Positions 41,774 to 49,636 of a DNA stretch of 56,973 bases are shown in pieces. The translations under genes and the position numbers were made by a program. Under the pieces are notes generated by a model that saw only the letters and a list, made by a program, of their open reading frames with translations, ran no database searches and was not told the origin of the DNA. Origin of the DNA: a virus; the IMG/VR virus record IMGVR_UViG_3300025120_000061, positions 1 to 56,973 of that record; one strand, 5' to 3'. Each line of letters begins with the position of its first letter. The first letter of the stretch is position 1.

Positions 41774-42877
41774 ATGCTAGATGCTATCAAACCACTTTTG
41801 GATAGCGACCTTGTGAATGAGGAAACTCGCTCTGCTATTGCTGAACAATGGGAAGCAAAGATGAACGAAACTCGTACACAGGTTACTGCAGAACTTCGCG
41901 AGGAGTTTGCACAACGCTATGAGCATGATAAATCTACTATGGTTGAAGCCTTAGATCGTATGGTTACTGAAGGTCTTACTACAGAGATAGAGCAGATCGC
42001 TGAAGAGCGTAAAGCAATCTCTGAAGACCGTGCTAAGTTTGTTGCAAAAATGCAAGAAGCAAGCGGCACATTTGACCAATTTTTAGTTAAAACACTTAGT
42101 GAAGAAATCAAGGAACTAAAGTCAGAAAGAGCAGATCAGCAAGCACTGGTTGGCAAACTCGAAGAGTTTGTTACCGCACAGCTTTCTGAGGAAATTTCAG
42201 ACTTCCAGAAAGATCGTCAAGATGTTGTTGAAACTAAAGTAAGATTGGTTAAAGAAGCTCGTGAGCAGTTTGCAAACCTCAAAGAGAAGTTTGTAAAGCA
42301 CACAAGTCAAGCCGTTAATGAAGCAGTAACTGGCTATCTAAAAGGTGAAATGACTCAACTTAAAGAAGATATTCAAATCGCAAAAGAGAACTCATTCGGA
42401 CGTAAAATATTCGAAACTTTTGCTACAGAATTTTCATCAAGTCACTTAAACGAAAATCAAAAAATTAAGGAACTAGAAGCAGCAGTCCAAGCGGCTACTG
42501 AAGAAGTTTCACAAATCAATGAAAGTCTTGAAGAAAAATCTAAGATCGTTGAGAGCAAAGAGCAAGAAATTGCTTTAATTAATGAGGGTGTAGAGCGTAA
42601 AGAAACACTAAACACACTTCTTAAGCCACTCAACAAAGATAAGGCAGCGATTATGACTGACCTACTAGAAAGCGTACAGACTGCAAAGTTGCAGACTGCT
42701 TTCGACCGTTACCTACCAGCAGTACTAGATGGTAAATCGATGATTAAAGAATCAAAGAAAGAAACTATCACAGAAAGCCGTACTGAAGTAACAGGTAATA
42801 AAGAACAAAAAACAGTCCAGGTTGAAGAAGGAAACGATAACATCGTTGATATCCGCAAACTTGCTGGCTTAAAATAA
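41774..42877 (+). CDS. 22: Prohead scaffold protein gp22
   Basis: gp22-type major scaffold of 367 residues (T4 269). It starts MLDAIKPLLDSDLVNEETRS, is almost wholly charged alpha-helix/coiled coil (LREEFAQRYEHDKS, LKEDIQIAKENSFGRKIFE), and ends with the short conserved segment DNIVDIRKLAGLK. The core forms inside the prohead and is degraded by gp21 during maturation. The position between gp21 and gp23 is the T4 order. A good ribosome site (AGGAG) lies 6 bases before the ATG. Confidence 0.92.
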   Translation: MLDAIKPLLDSDLVNEETRSAIAEQWEAKMNETRTQVTAELREEFAQRYEHDKSTMVEALDRMVTEGLTTEIEQIAEERKAISEDRAKFVAKMQEASGTFDQFLVKTLSEEIKELKSERADQQALVGKLEEFVTAQLSEEISDFQKDRQDVVETKVRLVKEAREQFANLKEKFVKHTSQAVNEAVTGYLKGEMTQLKEDIQIAKENSFGRKIFETFATEFSSSHLNENQKIKELEAAVQAATEEVSQINESLEEKSKIVESKEQEIALINEGVERKETLNTLLKPLNKDKAAIMTDLLESVQTAKLQTAFDRYLPAVLDGKSMIKESKKETITESRTEVTGNKEQKTVQVEEGNDNIVDIRKLAGLK

Positions 42878-42898
42878 AGTACAACAGAGGAGACTTAA

Positions 42899-44077
42899 AT
42901 GTCAGACGTACTACTAGAAAGCCGTTGGGACGATACCAAAGATGCACTTCTTGAAGGTCTAGAAGGTAATCGCCGTAACAGCATGGGTGTTGTTTTAGAA
43001 AACACTCGCAAATACTTGAAAGAGGCAGCTACAGCAGGTGCTTCAGCAGCAGGCAACGTAGCGACACTTAACCGTGTAATTCTACCAGTTATCCGTCGTG
43101 TAATGCCTACAGTTATCGCTAACGAAATCGTTGGTGTACAGCCAATGCAAGGTCCAGTTGGTCAGATTCATACACTTCGTGTACGTTATGCTGAAACAAC
43201 AAACGATGCATCAGCAACTAACACAGACACAGTAGCAGGTGACGAAGCATTGTCACCATTCAAAATTGCTAACGCATATTCTGGTTCACTTACAACAGGT
43301 AAAGCAGACAGCACAGCAGCAAAAGAAGGTAATGGCGGTCGTGCATTATCAATCCAGATCCTAAAGCAAGCAGTTGAAGCAAAAACTCGTAAGCTACAGG
43401 CACGCTGGACATTTGAAGCAGCTCAAGACGCACAGTCAATGCATGGCATTGATGTCGAAGCTGAAATCATGGCAGCACTTGCACAAGAAATCACTGCAGA
43501 AATTGATCAGGAAGTACTAGCGTCATTACGTTCACTAGCCGCTACTGAAGAAACATTCAACCAAGCAGCAGTTTCTGGTACAGCAACATACGTTGGTGAC
43601 GAGCATGCAGCACTTGCAGTTCTAATCAACCGCACAGCAAACAAGATTGCACAGCGCACACGTCGTGGTGCAGGTAACTTTGCAGTTGTTTCACCTGAGT
43701 CACTAACAGTGCTTCAGTCAGCATCAACTTCAGCGTTTGCTCGCACAACAGAAGGCACATTTGAGGCACCAACAAACACTAAGTTTGTAGGTACACTTAA
43801 CGGTGCAATGCGTGTATATGTTGATTCATATGCAGCAGACGCAACAGCAGTACTTGTTGGCTACAAAGGCTCAAGTGAAACAGATGCGGCAGCATTCTAT
43901 TGCCCATACGTTCCGCTAATGTCAAGTGGCACAGTGCTTGATCCAGACACATTTGAGCCAGTCGTATCATTCATGACACGTTATGGTTATGTCGAGCTAT
44001 CAAACACAGCAAGTTCACTAGGCAACGCAGGCGATTATGTCGGCGAAGTTGCAATGTCAAACATCTCATTCTCATAA
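42899..44077 (+). CDS. 23: Major capsid protein gp23
   Basis: HK97-fold major capsid protein of the T4 superfamily, 392 residues (T4 521), so a compact version. Family segments: VATLNRVILPVIRRVMPTVI, QPMQGPVGQIHTLRVRY and FYCPYVPLMSSGTVLDPDTF, with a C-terminal VSFMTRYGY. The N-terminal propeptide region ends with LKE at residues 40-42 followed by AATAG, fitting the gp21 cleavage rule, so the mature protein probably begins at Ala43. It has a strong GAGGAG ribosome site and is followed by a textbook terminator at 44105-44130. Confidence 0.97.
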   Translation: MSDVLLESRWDDTKDALLEGLEGNRRNSMGVVLENTRKYLKEAATAGASAAGNVATLNRVILPVIRRVMPTVIANEIVGVQPMQGPVGQIHTLRVRYAETTNDASATNTDTVAGDEALSPFKIANAYSGSLTTGKADSTAAKEGNGGRALSIQILKQAVEAKTRKLQARWTFEAAQDAQSMHGIDVEAEIMAALAQEITAEIDQEVLASLRSLAATEETFNQAAVSGTATYVGDEHAALAVLINRTANKIAQRTRRGAGNFAVVSPESLTVLQSASTSAFARTTEGTFEAPTNTKFVGTLNGAMRVYVDSYAADATAVLVGYKGSSETDAAAFYCPYVPLMSSGTVLDPDTFEPVVSFMTRYGYVELSNTASSLGNAGDYVGEVAMSNISFS

Positions 44078-44104
44078 GTCTAACTTATAGAATAGGAACA
44101 CAGA

Positions 44105-44130
44105 AACAGGCTCTTCGGAGCCTGTTTTTT
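44105..44130 (+). terminator. Rho-independent terminator after gp23
   Basis: AACAGGCTC - TTCG - GAGCCTGTT followed by a T-run: a 9-base-pair GC-containing stem with a stable UUCG tetraloop. It ends the head transcription unit. Confidence 0.93.
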
Positions 44131-44138
44131 GTTAAATA
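44131..44138 (+). promoter_or_regulatory. T4-type late promoter (GTTAAATA)
   Basis: GTTAAATA directly follows the gp23 terminator and precedes the next structural gene by 74 bases, leaving a leader with an 8-base-pair stem. Confidence 0.5.
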
Positions 44139-44158
44139 CAGTATCAGCAAAGTCTGAT

Positions 44159-44205
44159 TTATGCGGTATACCAACCGCGTAGTGGGCTAAAACCCGCATA
44201 AGGAG
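44159..44205 (+). promoter_or_regulatory. Leader stem adjoining the ribosome site
   Basis: TTATGCGG (44159-44166) pairs perfectly with CCGCATAA (44194-44201), whose last base is the first base of the AGGAG ribosome site (44201-44205). A competing inner GGG/CCC pairing exists. It may tune translation of the downstream structural gene or stabilise the mRNA 5' end. Confidence 0.45.
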
Positions 44206-44212
44206 AAACAAA

Positions 44213-44647
44213 ATGGGAAGACCAATTAAAAGCGCCGAAACAGTAGGCGGAACATCAAAACTTGCTAGTGTAAACACAGTATTGCCAATTGGTGCAAGTG
44301 GACTAGGCGGCAATCAGATGATTATGAAAGGCTTTGTAACTGGTGGTAGTGCTCAAGACACAACAGTTATCATTCAAAAGGGTACAAAACGTTTTCGTTG
44401 TACAACTGCAACTGGTACAGAAACACTAACTCTTGTGCCAGTAGTACATGGTTCAATTGCTGCAGGCCAGTGCCAGATTACTGGTACAGACAGTGCAGGC
44501 GGAACTTACTTTGCTAGTAAGATCACAGGACGTCACTTTGTAGTTGGTGCTCAAGGCACAGGCTCGCAGTTTGCAGTAGGCGATAAAGCAAATATCGTAG
44601 CATCAAGCCCAGTTGAAGACGTAAGTGTAAGTATTCCTAACGGCTAA
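44213..44647 (+). CDS. Small virion structural protein, possible capsid decoration
   Basis: A 144-residue protein starting MGRPIKSAETVGGTSKLASV. It is all-beta in appearance, Gly/Thr/Val-rich, with segments such as TVIIQKGTKRFRCTTATGTE, VVGAQGTGSQFAVG and a VEDVSVSIPNG end. I do not recognise a named family. It lies just after gp23 but has its own late promoter and a structured leader, and AGGAG lies 7 bases before the ATG. Position after the capsid gene suggests an abundant head-associated protein; a tail component is the alternative. The stop is followed by the promoter/terminator at 44655-44700. Confidence 0.7.
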   Translation: MGRPIKSAETVGGTSKLASVNTVLPIGASGLGGNQMIMKGFVTGGSAQDTTVIIQKGTKRFRCTTATGTETLTLVPVVHGSIAAGQCQITGTDSAGGTYFASKITGRHFVVGAQGTGSQFAVGDKANIVASSPVEDVSVSIPNG

Positions 44648-44654
44648 TAGTTAC

Positions 44655-44683
44655 TTGACTAAAATAAAGGGTTACAGTATAAT
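44655..44683 (+). promoter_or_regulatory. Sigma70-type promoter overlapping a terminator hairpin
   Basis: TTGACT (44655-44660), a 17-base spacer and TATAAT (44678-44683). The -10 element lies at the apex of the terminator at 44670-44700, so transcripts starting here (about 44690) contain only the right arm of the hairpin and escape it. It would drive the DUF115-like gene at 44707. Confidence 0.65.
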
Positions 44684-44700
44684 ACACTGTAACCTTTTTT
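44670..44700 (+). terminator. Rho-independent terminator containing a promoter
   Basis: GGTTACAGT - ATAATAC - ACTGTAACC followed by TTTTTT: a perfect 9-base-pair stem, 7-base loop and T-run. It ends the preceding structural gene. Confidence 0.9.
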
Positions 44701-44706
44701 ATTGAC

Positions 44707-45291
44707 ATGATTGAATTTGCATTTATATTGGGTAATGGCGTAACACGTTTAGAAGTAGTTCCAGAAGAATTACTCCTGCGAGGCAAAGTCTATGGCTGTA
44801 ATAGAATATATGAGGAGTTTGAACCCACTATACTAGTAAGCACAGATCGTGGTATGGCAGAAGAAATACAACTGAGTGGTTATAGTAAACGGCGCCAGCA
44901 CTATACACGCAAACAACATGTAATAGAACATAGCGGTGCTAGAATATTGCCACAGCAAATACATAATTTTAGCAGTGGGCCTGCTGCATGCGGACTTGCT
45001 TGTTTAACTGATGCAGAGTATATATTTTTAATAGGATTCGATCTCAAAGGACAGCATAACTTTATAAACAATATATACGCTGGTACTAAAAATTATAAGA
45101 GTAAAGACAGCGCACCAACACCTTGGAGTCTTTGGGAAACACAGATTAGCACATTGCTTACAAAATTTCCTAGTAAAAACATAGTGCATGTTAATCCATT
45201 GCATGGATTTACTAGTGTTTCTTGGTTGAAACACACAAACTTTAAAACAATGTATTTGACTGAGTTCCAACAAGTGATAAATAATCTATAA
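44707..45291 (+). CDS. DUF115-like Rossmann-fold protein, possible glycosyl-transfer role
   Basis: A 194-residue protein. It begins with a strand and glycine turn (MIEFAFILGNGVTRLEV), followed by VYGCNRIYEEFEPTILVSTD, then SSGPAACGLACL and EYIFLIGFDLKG. This order (GNG, N, D, S-G-A, IGFD) resembles the DUF115/sialyltransferase-like family found with surface glycans. The match is by eye and partial. The gene has no ribosome site but its own sigma70-type promoter, unlike the late structural genes on either side, suggesting early or middle expression. It may modify host or virion glycans. Confidence 0.6.
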   Translation: MIEFAFILGNGVTRLEVVPEELLLRGKVYGCNRIYEEFEPTILVSTDRGMAEEIQLSGYSKRRQHYTRKQHVIEHSGARILPQQIHNFSSGPAACGLACLTDAEYIFLIGFDLKGQHNFINNIYAGTKNYKSKDSAPTPWSLWETQISTLLTKFPSKNIVHVNPLHGFTSVSWLKHTNFKTMYLTEFQQVINNL

Positions 45292-45306
45292 GCAGGAATT
45301 TAAACA

Positions 45307-45954
45307 ATGAGTCAAACAAAAAGAATCGGCGGAGCATATACAATCACTGCCAGCGGTGGTACTACCATCGACAGTGCATTAGTTGTTACTGGTAACTTAA
45401 CAGTAAGCGGCACAACCACAACTGTATCAACAACCAATGCGGCTATTAAAGATAACATTGTTGTTTACAACGATGGTGAGTCAGGTGCAGGTGTTAGTGG
45501 CGGTGCAGGCAAATCTGGTATTGAAATTGATCGTGGTAGCGTTGCAAATGCACAGTTTGTTTTTGATGAAGCAGATGATAAATTTAAAATAAGTTTAGAT
45601 GCAGGCTCTTCATTCTCAAACATAATGGTTACTAGTAGTTCAGGATCAACAGTAGTTGTAGATGATACGTCACCTCAACTAGGTGGCGATTTAGAAACTA
45701 ACGGATTTAATATTGTAAGTGCAATTAGCAATGAAGATATTCAGTTGGTACCAAGTGGAACTGGCAAAGTAACAGTTGCAAGTGCGCTTAAATTAAATGA
45801 TCAGTCAGTTGTTCCTAGCAGTGTAACAGGTGCAACATTGCTGTATGCAGACACAGCGGCAGGTGGTGGCACAGGCGTGTACTTTGTAGATGGCAGTACT
45901 AGTGACGAACTTGTAAGTAAATCTAAAGCCATCGTATACGGATTAATTTTTTAA
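45307..45954 (+). CDS. Fibre-like structural protein
   Basis: A 215-residue protein made of modules shared with the larger fibre genes downstream: GNLTVSGTTTTVSTTN near residue 30, ERGS-type segment IEIDRGSVANAQFVFDEADD near 75-95, and TSPQLGGDLETNGFNI near 125. AGGA lies 8 bases before the ATG. Fibres of marine T4-like phages use the same modules, so this is probably a short fibre, collar or adaptor component. It starts the fibre series that runs to the right edge. Confidence 0.7.
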   Translation: MSQTKRIGGAYTITASGGTTIDSALVVTGNLTVSGTTTTVSTTNAAIKDNIVVYNDGESGAGVSGGAGKSGIEIDRGSVANAQFVFDEADDKFKISLDAGSSFSNIMVTSSSGSTVVVDDTSPQLGGDLETNGFNIVSAISNEDIQLVPSGTGKVTVASALKLNDQSVVPSSVTGATLLYADTAAGGGTGVYFVDGSTSDELVSKSKAIVYGLIF

Positions 45955-45966
45955 AGGAACTAACAA

Positions 45967-46278
45967 ATGGCGATTACACAAGCAGGTGCAGTAGGCACAA
46001 GTGCAACAACAGTATACACAAGCAGTGGTACAACCGCTATTACTTGTATGTTTTTTATGAATGACAACGCTAGTGCAAGAACAATGGATGTTCATGTTGT
46101 ACAAAGCGGTGCTAGTTTAGCAACAACAAATAAGATTGTTAAAACAATTACCATTGATCCAGCAGATACTTATGTCGTTAACCTAGAAAAATTAGTACTA
46201 TCCAACGGCGATATGATTCAATGTGTTGCTAGTGCAGCATCTAGTATTATGCCAACAGTTAGTTCGGTAACAATCTAA
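45967..46278 (+). CDS. Small beta-rich structural protein
   Basis: A 103-residue protein starting MAITQAGAVGTSATTVYTSS, with beta-strand pattern (ITCMFFMNDN, MDVHVVQSG, IVKTITIDPADTYVVNLEKL) and a C-terminal VSSVTI. Related small proteins sit among fibre genes in other marine T4-like phages; the role is not known. AAAGGA lies 8 bases before the ATG. Its stop overlaps the next ATG (TAATG), so the two are probably made in equal amounts. Confidence 0.65.
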   Translation: MAITQAGAVGTSATTVYTSSGTTAITCMFFMNDNASARTMDVHVVQSGASLATTNKIVKTITIDPADTYVVNLEKLVLSNGDMIQCVASAASSIMPTVSSVTI

Positions 46279-46715
46279 TGGCTGGCTTTGTAAAAACAAA
46301 AGGCAGAGCTGATGGTGGTGATACTATTAAAGCAACAGATGAAGGCGGTTTAGAGATTCCAGCAGGAACAACTGCACTTAGGCCCTCAGCCGCAAAAAAA
46401 GGCGACTTAAGATTTAACACTAGTATTGATAAAATGGAATACTTTGACGGCAGTGCTTTTGTTCAGTTTAGTAAAGAAGGCAATGTTGCTGTTACGCAAG
46501 ATAGTTTTACTGGTAATGGATCAACAACTGCATTTACAATGAGTCAAGCAGTCACAAGCAATCAGCCCCAACGTGTTATTGTTGCTGTAGGTAACGTTTT
46601 CCAAAATCCAGCCACTGCTTATACACTAAGTGGTACAACTATTACATTCACAAGTGCTCCTGGTGGCAGTGAGAGTGTAGTTGTTATTCATGGAATCGAC
46701 AGTACAACTCACTAA
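46278..46715 (+). CDS. Fibre-like protein with NGST-type beta domain
   Basis: A 145-residue protein. The first half has the segment AGTTALRPSAAKKGDLRFNT followed by MEYFDGSAFVQFS, a fibre head-type motif seen again in the 377- and 1076-residue fibre proteins here. The second half is the recurring beta domain TGNGSTTAFTMSQAV ... VIVAVGNVFQNPATAYTLSG ... TITFTSAPGGSESVVV. Translation is coupled to the preceding gene by TAATG. A fibre-tip or adaptor function is inferred. Confidence 0.65.
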   Translation: MAGFVKTKGRADGGDTIKATDEGGLEIPAGTTALRPSAAKKGDLRFNTSIDKMEYFDGSAFVQFSKEGNVAVTQDSFTGNGSTTAFTMSQAVTSNQPQRVIVAVGNVFQNPATAYTLSGTTITFTSAPGGSESVVVIHGIDSTTH

Positions 46716-46716
46716 G

Positions 46717-46724
46717 TATAAATA
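46717..46724 (+). promoter_or_regulatory. Perfect T4-type late promoter TATAAATA for the fibre gene at 46787
   Basis: TATAAATA exactly, 62 bases upstream of the ATG. The leader contains TCACCT ... AGGTGA, a 6-base-pair stem. Confidence 0.75.
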
Positions 46725-46786
46725 CACTTAATAAACCCTGTCACCTCGGACGTTAGTAGGTGATCGCAGGATAGCGGAGTGTAGGT

Positions 46787-49636
46787 ATGGCTATAAGTCG
46801 TATTGGGGGCAGAGCTCTCAAAGCAAATTTAGAACGTGATAGCAATTTAGCGTTTAATACTACAACTCTCGTAGTAGACTACTCCAATGGTCGCATTGGT
46901 ATAGGAACAGCAAGTCCTTCAAGCACATTAAATGTCGTAGGCAATACTGCTATTAGTAGCGGTACGCTTGCTCTCGATCAAATTACTATTGCAGGTAATA
47001 AGATTGAAAGCACAGCAAGTAATGCTAACCTTACACTGGATGCTAACGGCACTGGTACTGTTGATATTAGAGCAAACACTACTATTGATGGCAGTATTAC
47101 ACTACAAAGTGGTGTAGCAATAAGCAGCATACTTGACGAAGACAACCTGGGCAGCGATAGTGCAACTGCACTTGCTACACAACAGAGTATTAAGGCATAT
47201 GTGGATGCACAAGCAGCCGCAAGCACTGGTATGCAACTTACACTAGGAACTCCTGCAGATAGCAGTCTCACAACAGACGCAATGTTTAAAGGACTAACTG
47301 GTAGTTCAAAGATAACAGATGCTATCGACAGTATTAATGAAAGTTTACAAAATGTTCTTAATAGTACCGCAGTAAGTAACGTTGCATTTACTAGTGATGT
47401 CACAGCAGGTGGCGCAGGTTCAGCAGCAACCCTTACAATTACTGCAGACGGTAATCCAAACAGGTACACAGTCAACTGGGGTGATGGTACAACAGATAGC
47501 AGTCTAACAGATAGCACACCTACACATACATATAGCAGCAACACCGGTAGTCCATTTGATGTTAGTGTTACAGCATTTAATGCAAGTGGTAGTGGCGATG
47601 GTAGCACTGAAACACTTGTTAAAACAGATTTCATAACAATCTTCACAGCAAATCCTGTTGCACAGTTTGACTTGTTTAGAGCAAGTTCGGGCGGTAGTGC
47701 ATTGACTGGTAATGACTTATACGTCATTGAAGGTCAGAGTTTGTATATGGCAAACACAACTACTAACATGGGCAGTGCTACAGCAAACTGGACTATGAAC
47801 TGGGGTGACGGAACCAGTGCAGATACTATAGCAAACATTAGTGCAGCAGGCGGTACAGGCGGCGCAAGATTGCAGCATACTTGGGGAAGCAGTACAGATA
47901 GTGGCACAGGCAGAGATACGTTTACACTTACACTTGCAGGACATCAAACAGCAAATCCTGCGATACTTCCTGTAACAGGTACACAACTTGTAAAAGTATA
48001 CGATAGTGCAATTGGTGCACCGGATGCACTAAGCACTAAAACATTGCCTAACGTAACAAGCACAGGCACAAGTCCTAAACTTGCACACGGATTTACTGAT
48101 CGCACTGGCGGTGCAGTACTAGCAGCAGGCGCGGATGTAAATCGTGTAACAAGTGGAACTGCAGTAGCAGGACCTATAACAACGTTTGCTTATAGAGCAG
48201 ACAGTGGTACACTCACTGCAAATATTAACGGCAGTGCAGATGGAGCAAAAGCATTTTCAGCAAGTGACGATAGTGGTACTTACACAAGCCTAATTATTGA
48301 TAGCGAAAGTGATTATAATTTACTTAACGCAGGCGGTAGTACTGTTAGTTTCTCAAGCAGTATATATCATCCTGCACTGTACACAGGATTCAAAGCAAGA
48401 ATTAGTAAAGCAGTAAGCGGACTTAGTGTAGGCTTAAACAGCATGCAACTTATTCATAGCACCACAGGCAATAGCAGTAAAGTAGAATTTGTAAAAGATG
48501 ATCTTACTGCAGTCCCGGCTGTTAGTGCAGCAGGCACACTAAGTGAAAGCACTGCTGGATCAAAGCGTTTTGTATCAGGTATACCTTATTACAATACTGG
48601 TAGTCCGGCACTTACACTAACTGGTGCTCAGTTTACAAATCTTGTAGGACAAGCATATACAAACCAAAGTAATATTGTTGAAATTGACAGCGACAGTAAT
48701 CAAGAAGGCACAAGCAGTGCAGCGTTTACCGGGCAAAATTATACCTATGCTAATATTGATGGAAGCACTACTATGTTATCAAGTGGAGTACCAAAAGCAA
48801 GTACTGGCACAAGCAGTGCATATGCAATTGGTAACTTGGTTATACCTATTACTAGTAGCAGTGTGCGCACAGTTGATACAGCACATATCCGTGCAAGAAA
48901 CGTTAACGGTGCAAGCGGGTATACTGATATTACAGGCAAAATACAAGTGCATACAGCGGCACAGAGTGGCATAAGTGAAATTGCAATTGCAGTAGCAGAT
49001 GCACTTGGTGCAACATATGATGATGATGGAAAACGTATTTTTGATCTAAGTGCAGCAACTACAAACACTCCTGCGTACTCAGGCAGTGCAAACTTTTATA
49101 CAAACAGTTTGTATACAGAACAAAGTGATCCTGGCGTAGCAGGCACAAAAGAAGCAACTGTGAGACTTGGTGTAATCAAGCATGATGTTACAGACTACTC
49201 AAGCGGTTACTTGCCAACTGGTCCAGATAGAAGCGGTGACACAGGTACACAGTACTTTACTTTTGCATTCCGTAGAACAGGTGTTGCTAACTTTGATATT
49301 AATATAACAAGTAACGGAGTTACAGGTGTGTTTATTGCAGCACCGGGCACAGGCATAGATAACAGTAGTGGACTGAACGGCTGGTTAGATTGCAGTACAA
49401 CTTACGGCGGTAGTGGACAGCCAGGCAGTGATACAGGCAATGGTGGTAACGGCAGTAATGGTTGCGCATTTACATCAGGAGATAGAATAGCAGCAAGCAC
49501 TGCACTAAGCGGTGGCTATACAATGACACTGGGATCAGAAAACATGAGTAATGCTAGAAATAATGTTGTACTAGTTCGTATTGCACTAGCAAGTGGTCAA
49601 AGTGTTAGTGCATTGAGTATAGGAGAGGCTGCGTAA
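46787..49636 (+). CDS. Tail fibre/adhesin with two PKD-like domains
   Basis: A 949-residue protein. The N-terminus (ISRIGGRALKANLERDSNLA, then GRIGIGTASPSSTLNVVGNT) is a fibre attachment-like module with repeat segments. Residues about 200-265 and 300-390 look like PKD (polycystic kidney disease) domains, each with the signature strand: VNWGDGT and MNWGDGT. These Ig-like folds are used in extracellular proteins for carbohydrate or protein contact. The C-terminal half is Ser/Thr/Gly-rich with a final region rich in Gly and Asn (SGQPGSDTGNGGNGSNG). A distal, receptor-binding role is inferred. The stop overlaps the next ATG (TAATG). Confidence 0.75.
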   Translation: MAISRIGGRALKANLERDSNLAFNTTTLVVDYSNGRIGIGTASPSSTLNVVGNTAISSGTLALDQITIAGNKIESTASNANLTLDANGTGTVDIRANTTIDGSITLQSGVAISSILDEDNLGSDSATALATQQSIKAYVDAQAAASTGMQLTLGTPADSSLTTDAMFKGLTGSSKITDAIDSINESLQNVLNSTAVSNVAFTSDVTAGGAGSAATLTITADGNPNRYTVNWGDGTTDSSLTDSTPTHTYSSNTGSPFDVSVTAFNASGSGDGSTETLVKTDFITIFTANPVAQFDLFRASSGGSALTGNDLYVIEGQSLYMANTTTNMGSATANWTMNWGDGTSADTIANISAAGGTGGARLQHTWGSSTDSGTGRDTFTLTLAGHQTANPAILPVTGTQLVKVYDSAIGAPDALSTKTLPNVTSTGTSPKLAHGFTDRTGGAVLAAGADVNRVTSGTAVAGPITTFAYRADSGTLTANINGSADGAKAFSASDDSGTYTSLIIDSESDYNLLNAGGSTVSFSSSIYHPALYTGFKARISKAVSGLSVGLNSMQLIHSTTGNSSKVEFVKDDLTAVPAVSAAGTLSESTAGSKRFVSGIPYYNTGSPALTLTGAQFTNLVGQAYTNQSNIVEIDSDSNQEGTSSAAFTGQNYTYANIDGSTTMLSSGVPKASTGTSSAYAIGNLVIPITSSSVRTVDTAHIRARNVNGASGYTDITGKIQVHTAAQSGISEIAIAVADALGATYDDDGKRIFDLSAATTNTPAYSGSANFYTNSLYTEQSDPGVAGTKEATVRLGVIKHDVTDYSSGYLPTGPDRSGDTGTQYFTFAFRRTGVANFDINITSNGVTGVFIAAPGTGIDNSSGLNGWLDCSTTYGGSGQPGSDTGNGGNGSNGCAFTSGDRIAASTALSGGYTMTLGSENMSNARNNVVLVRIALASGQSVSALSIGEAA

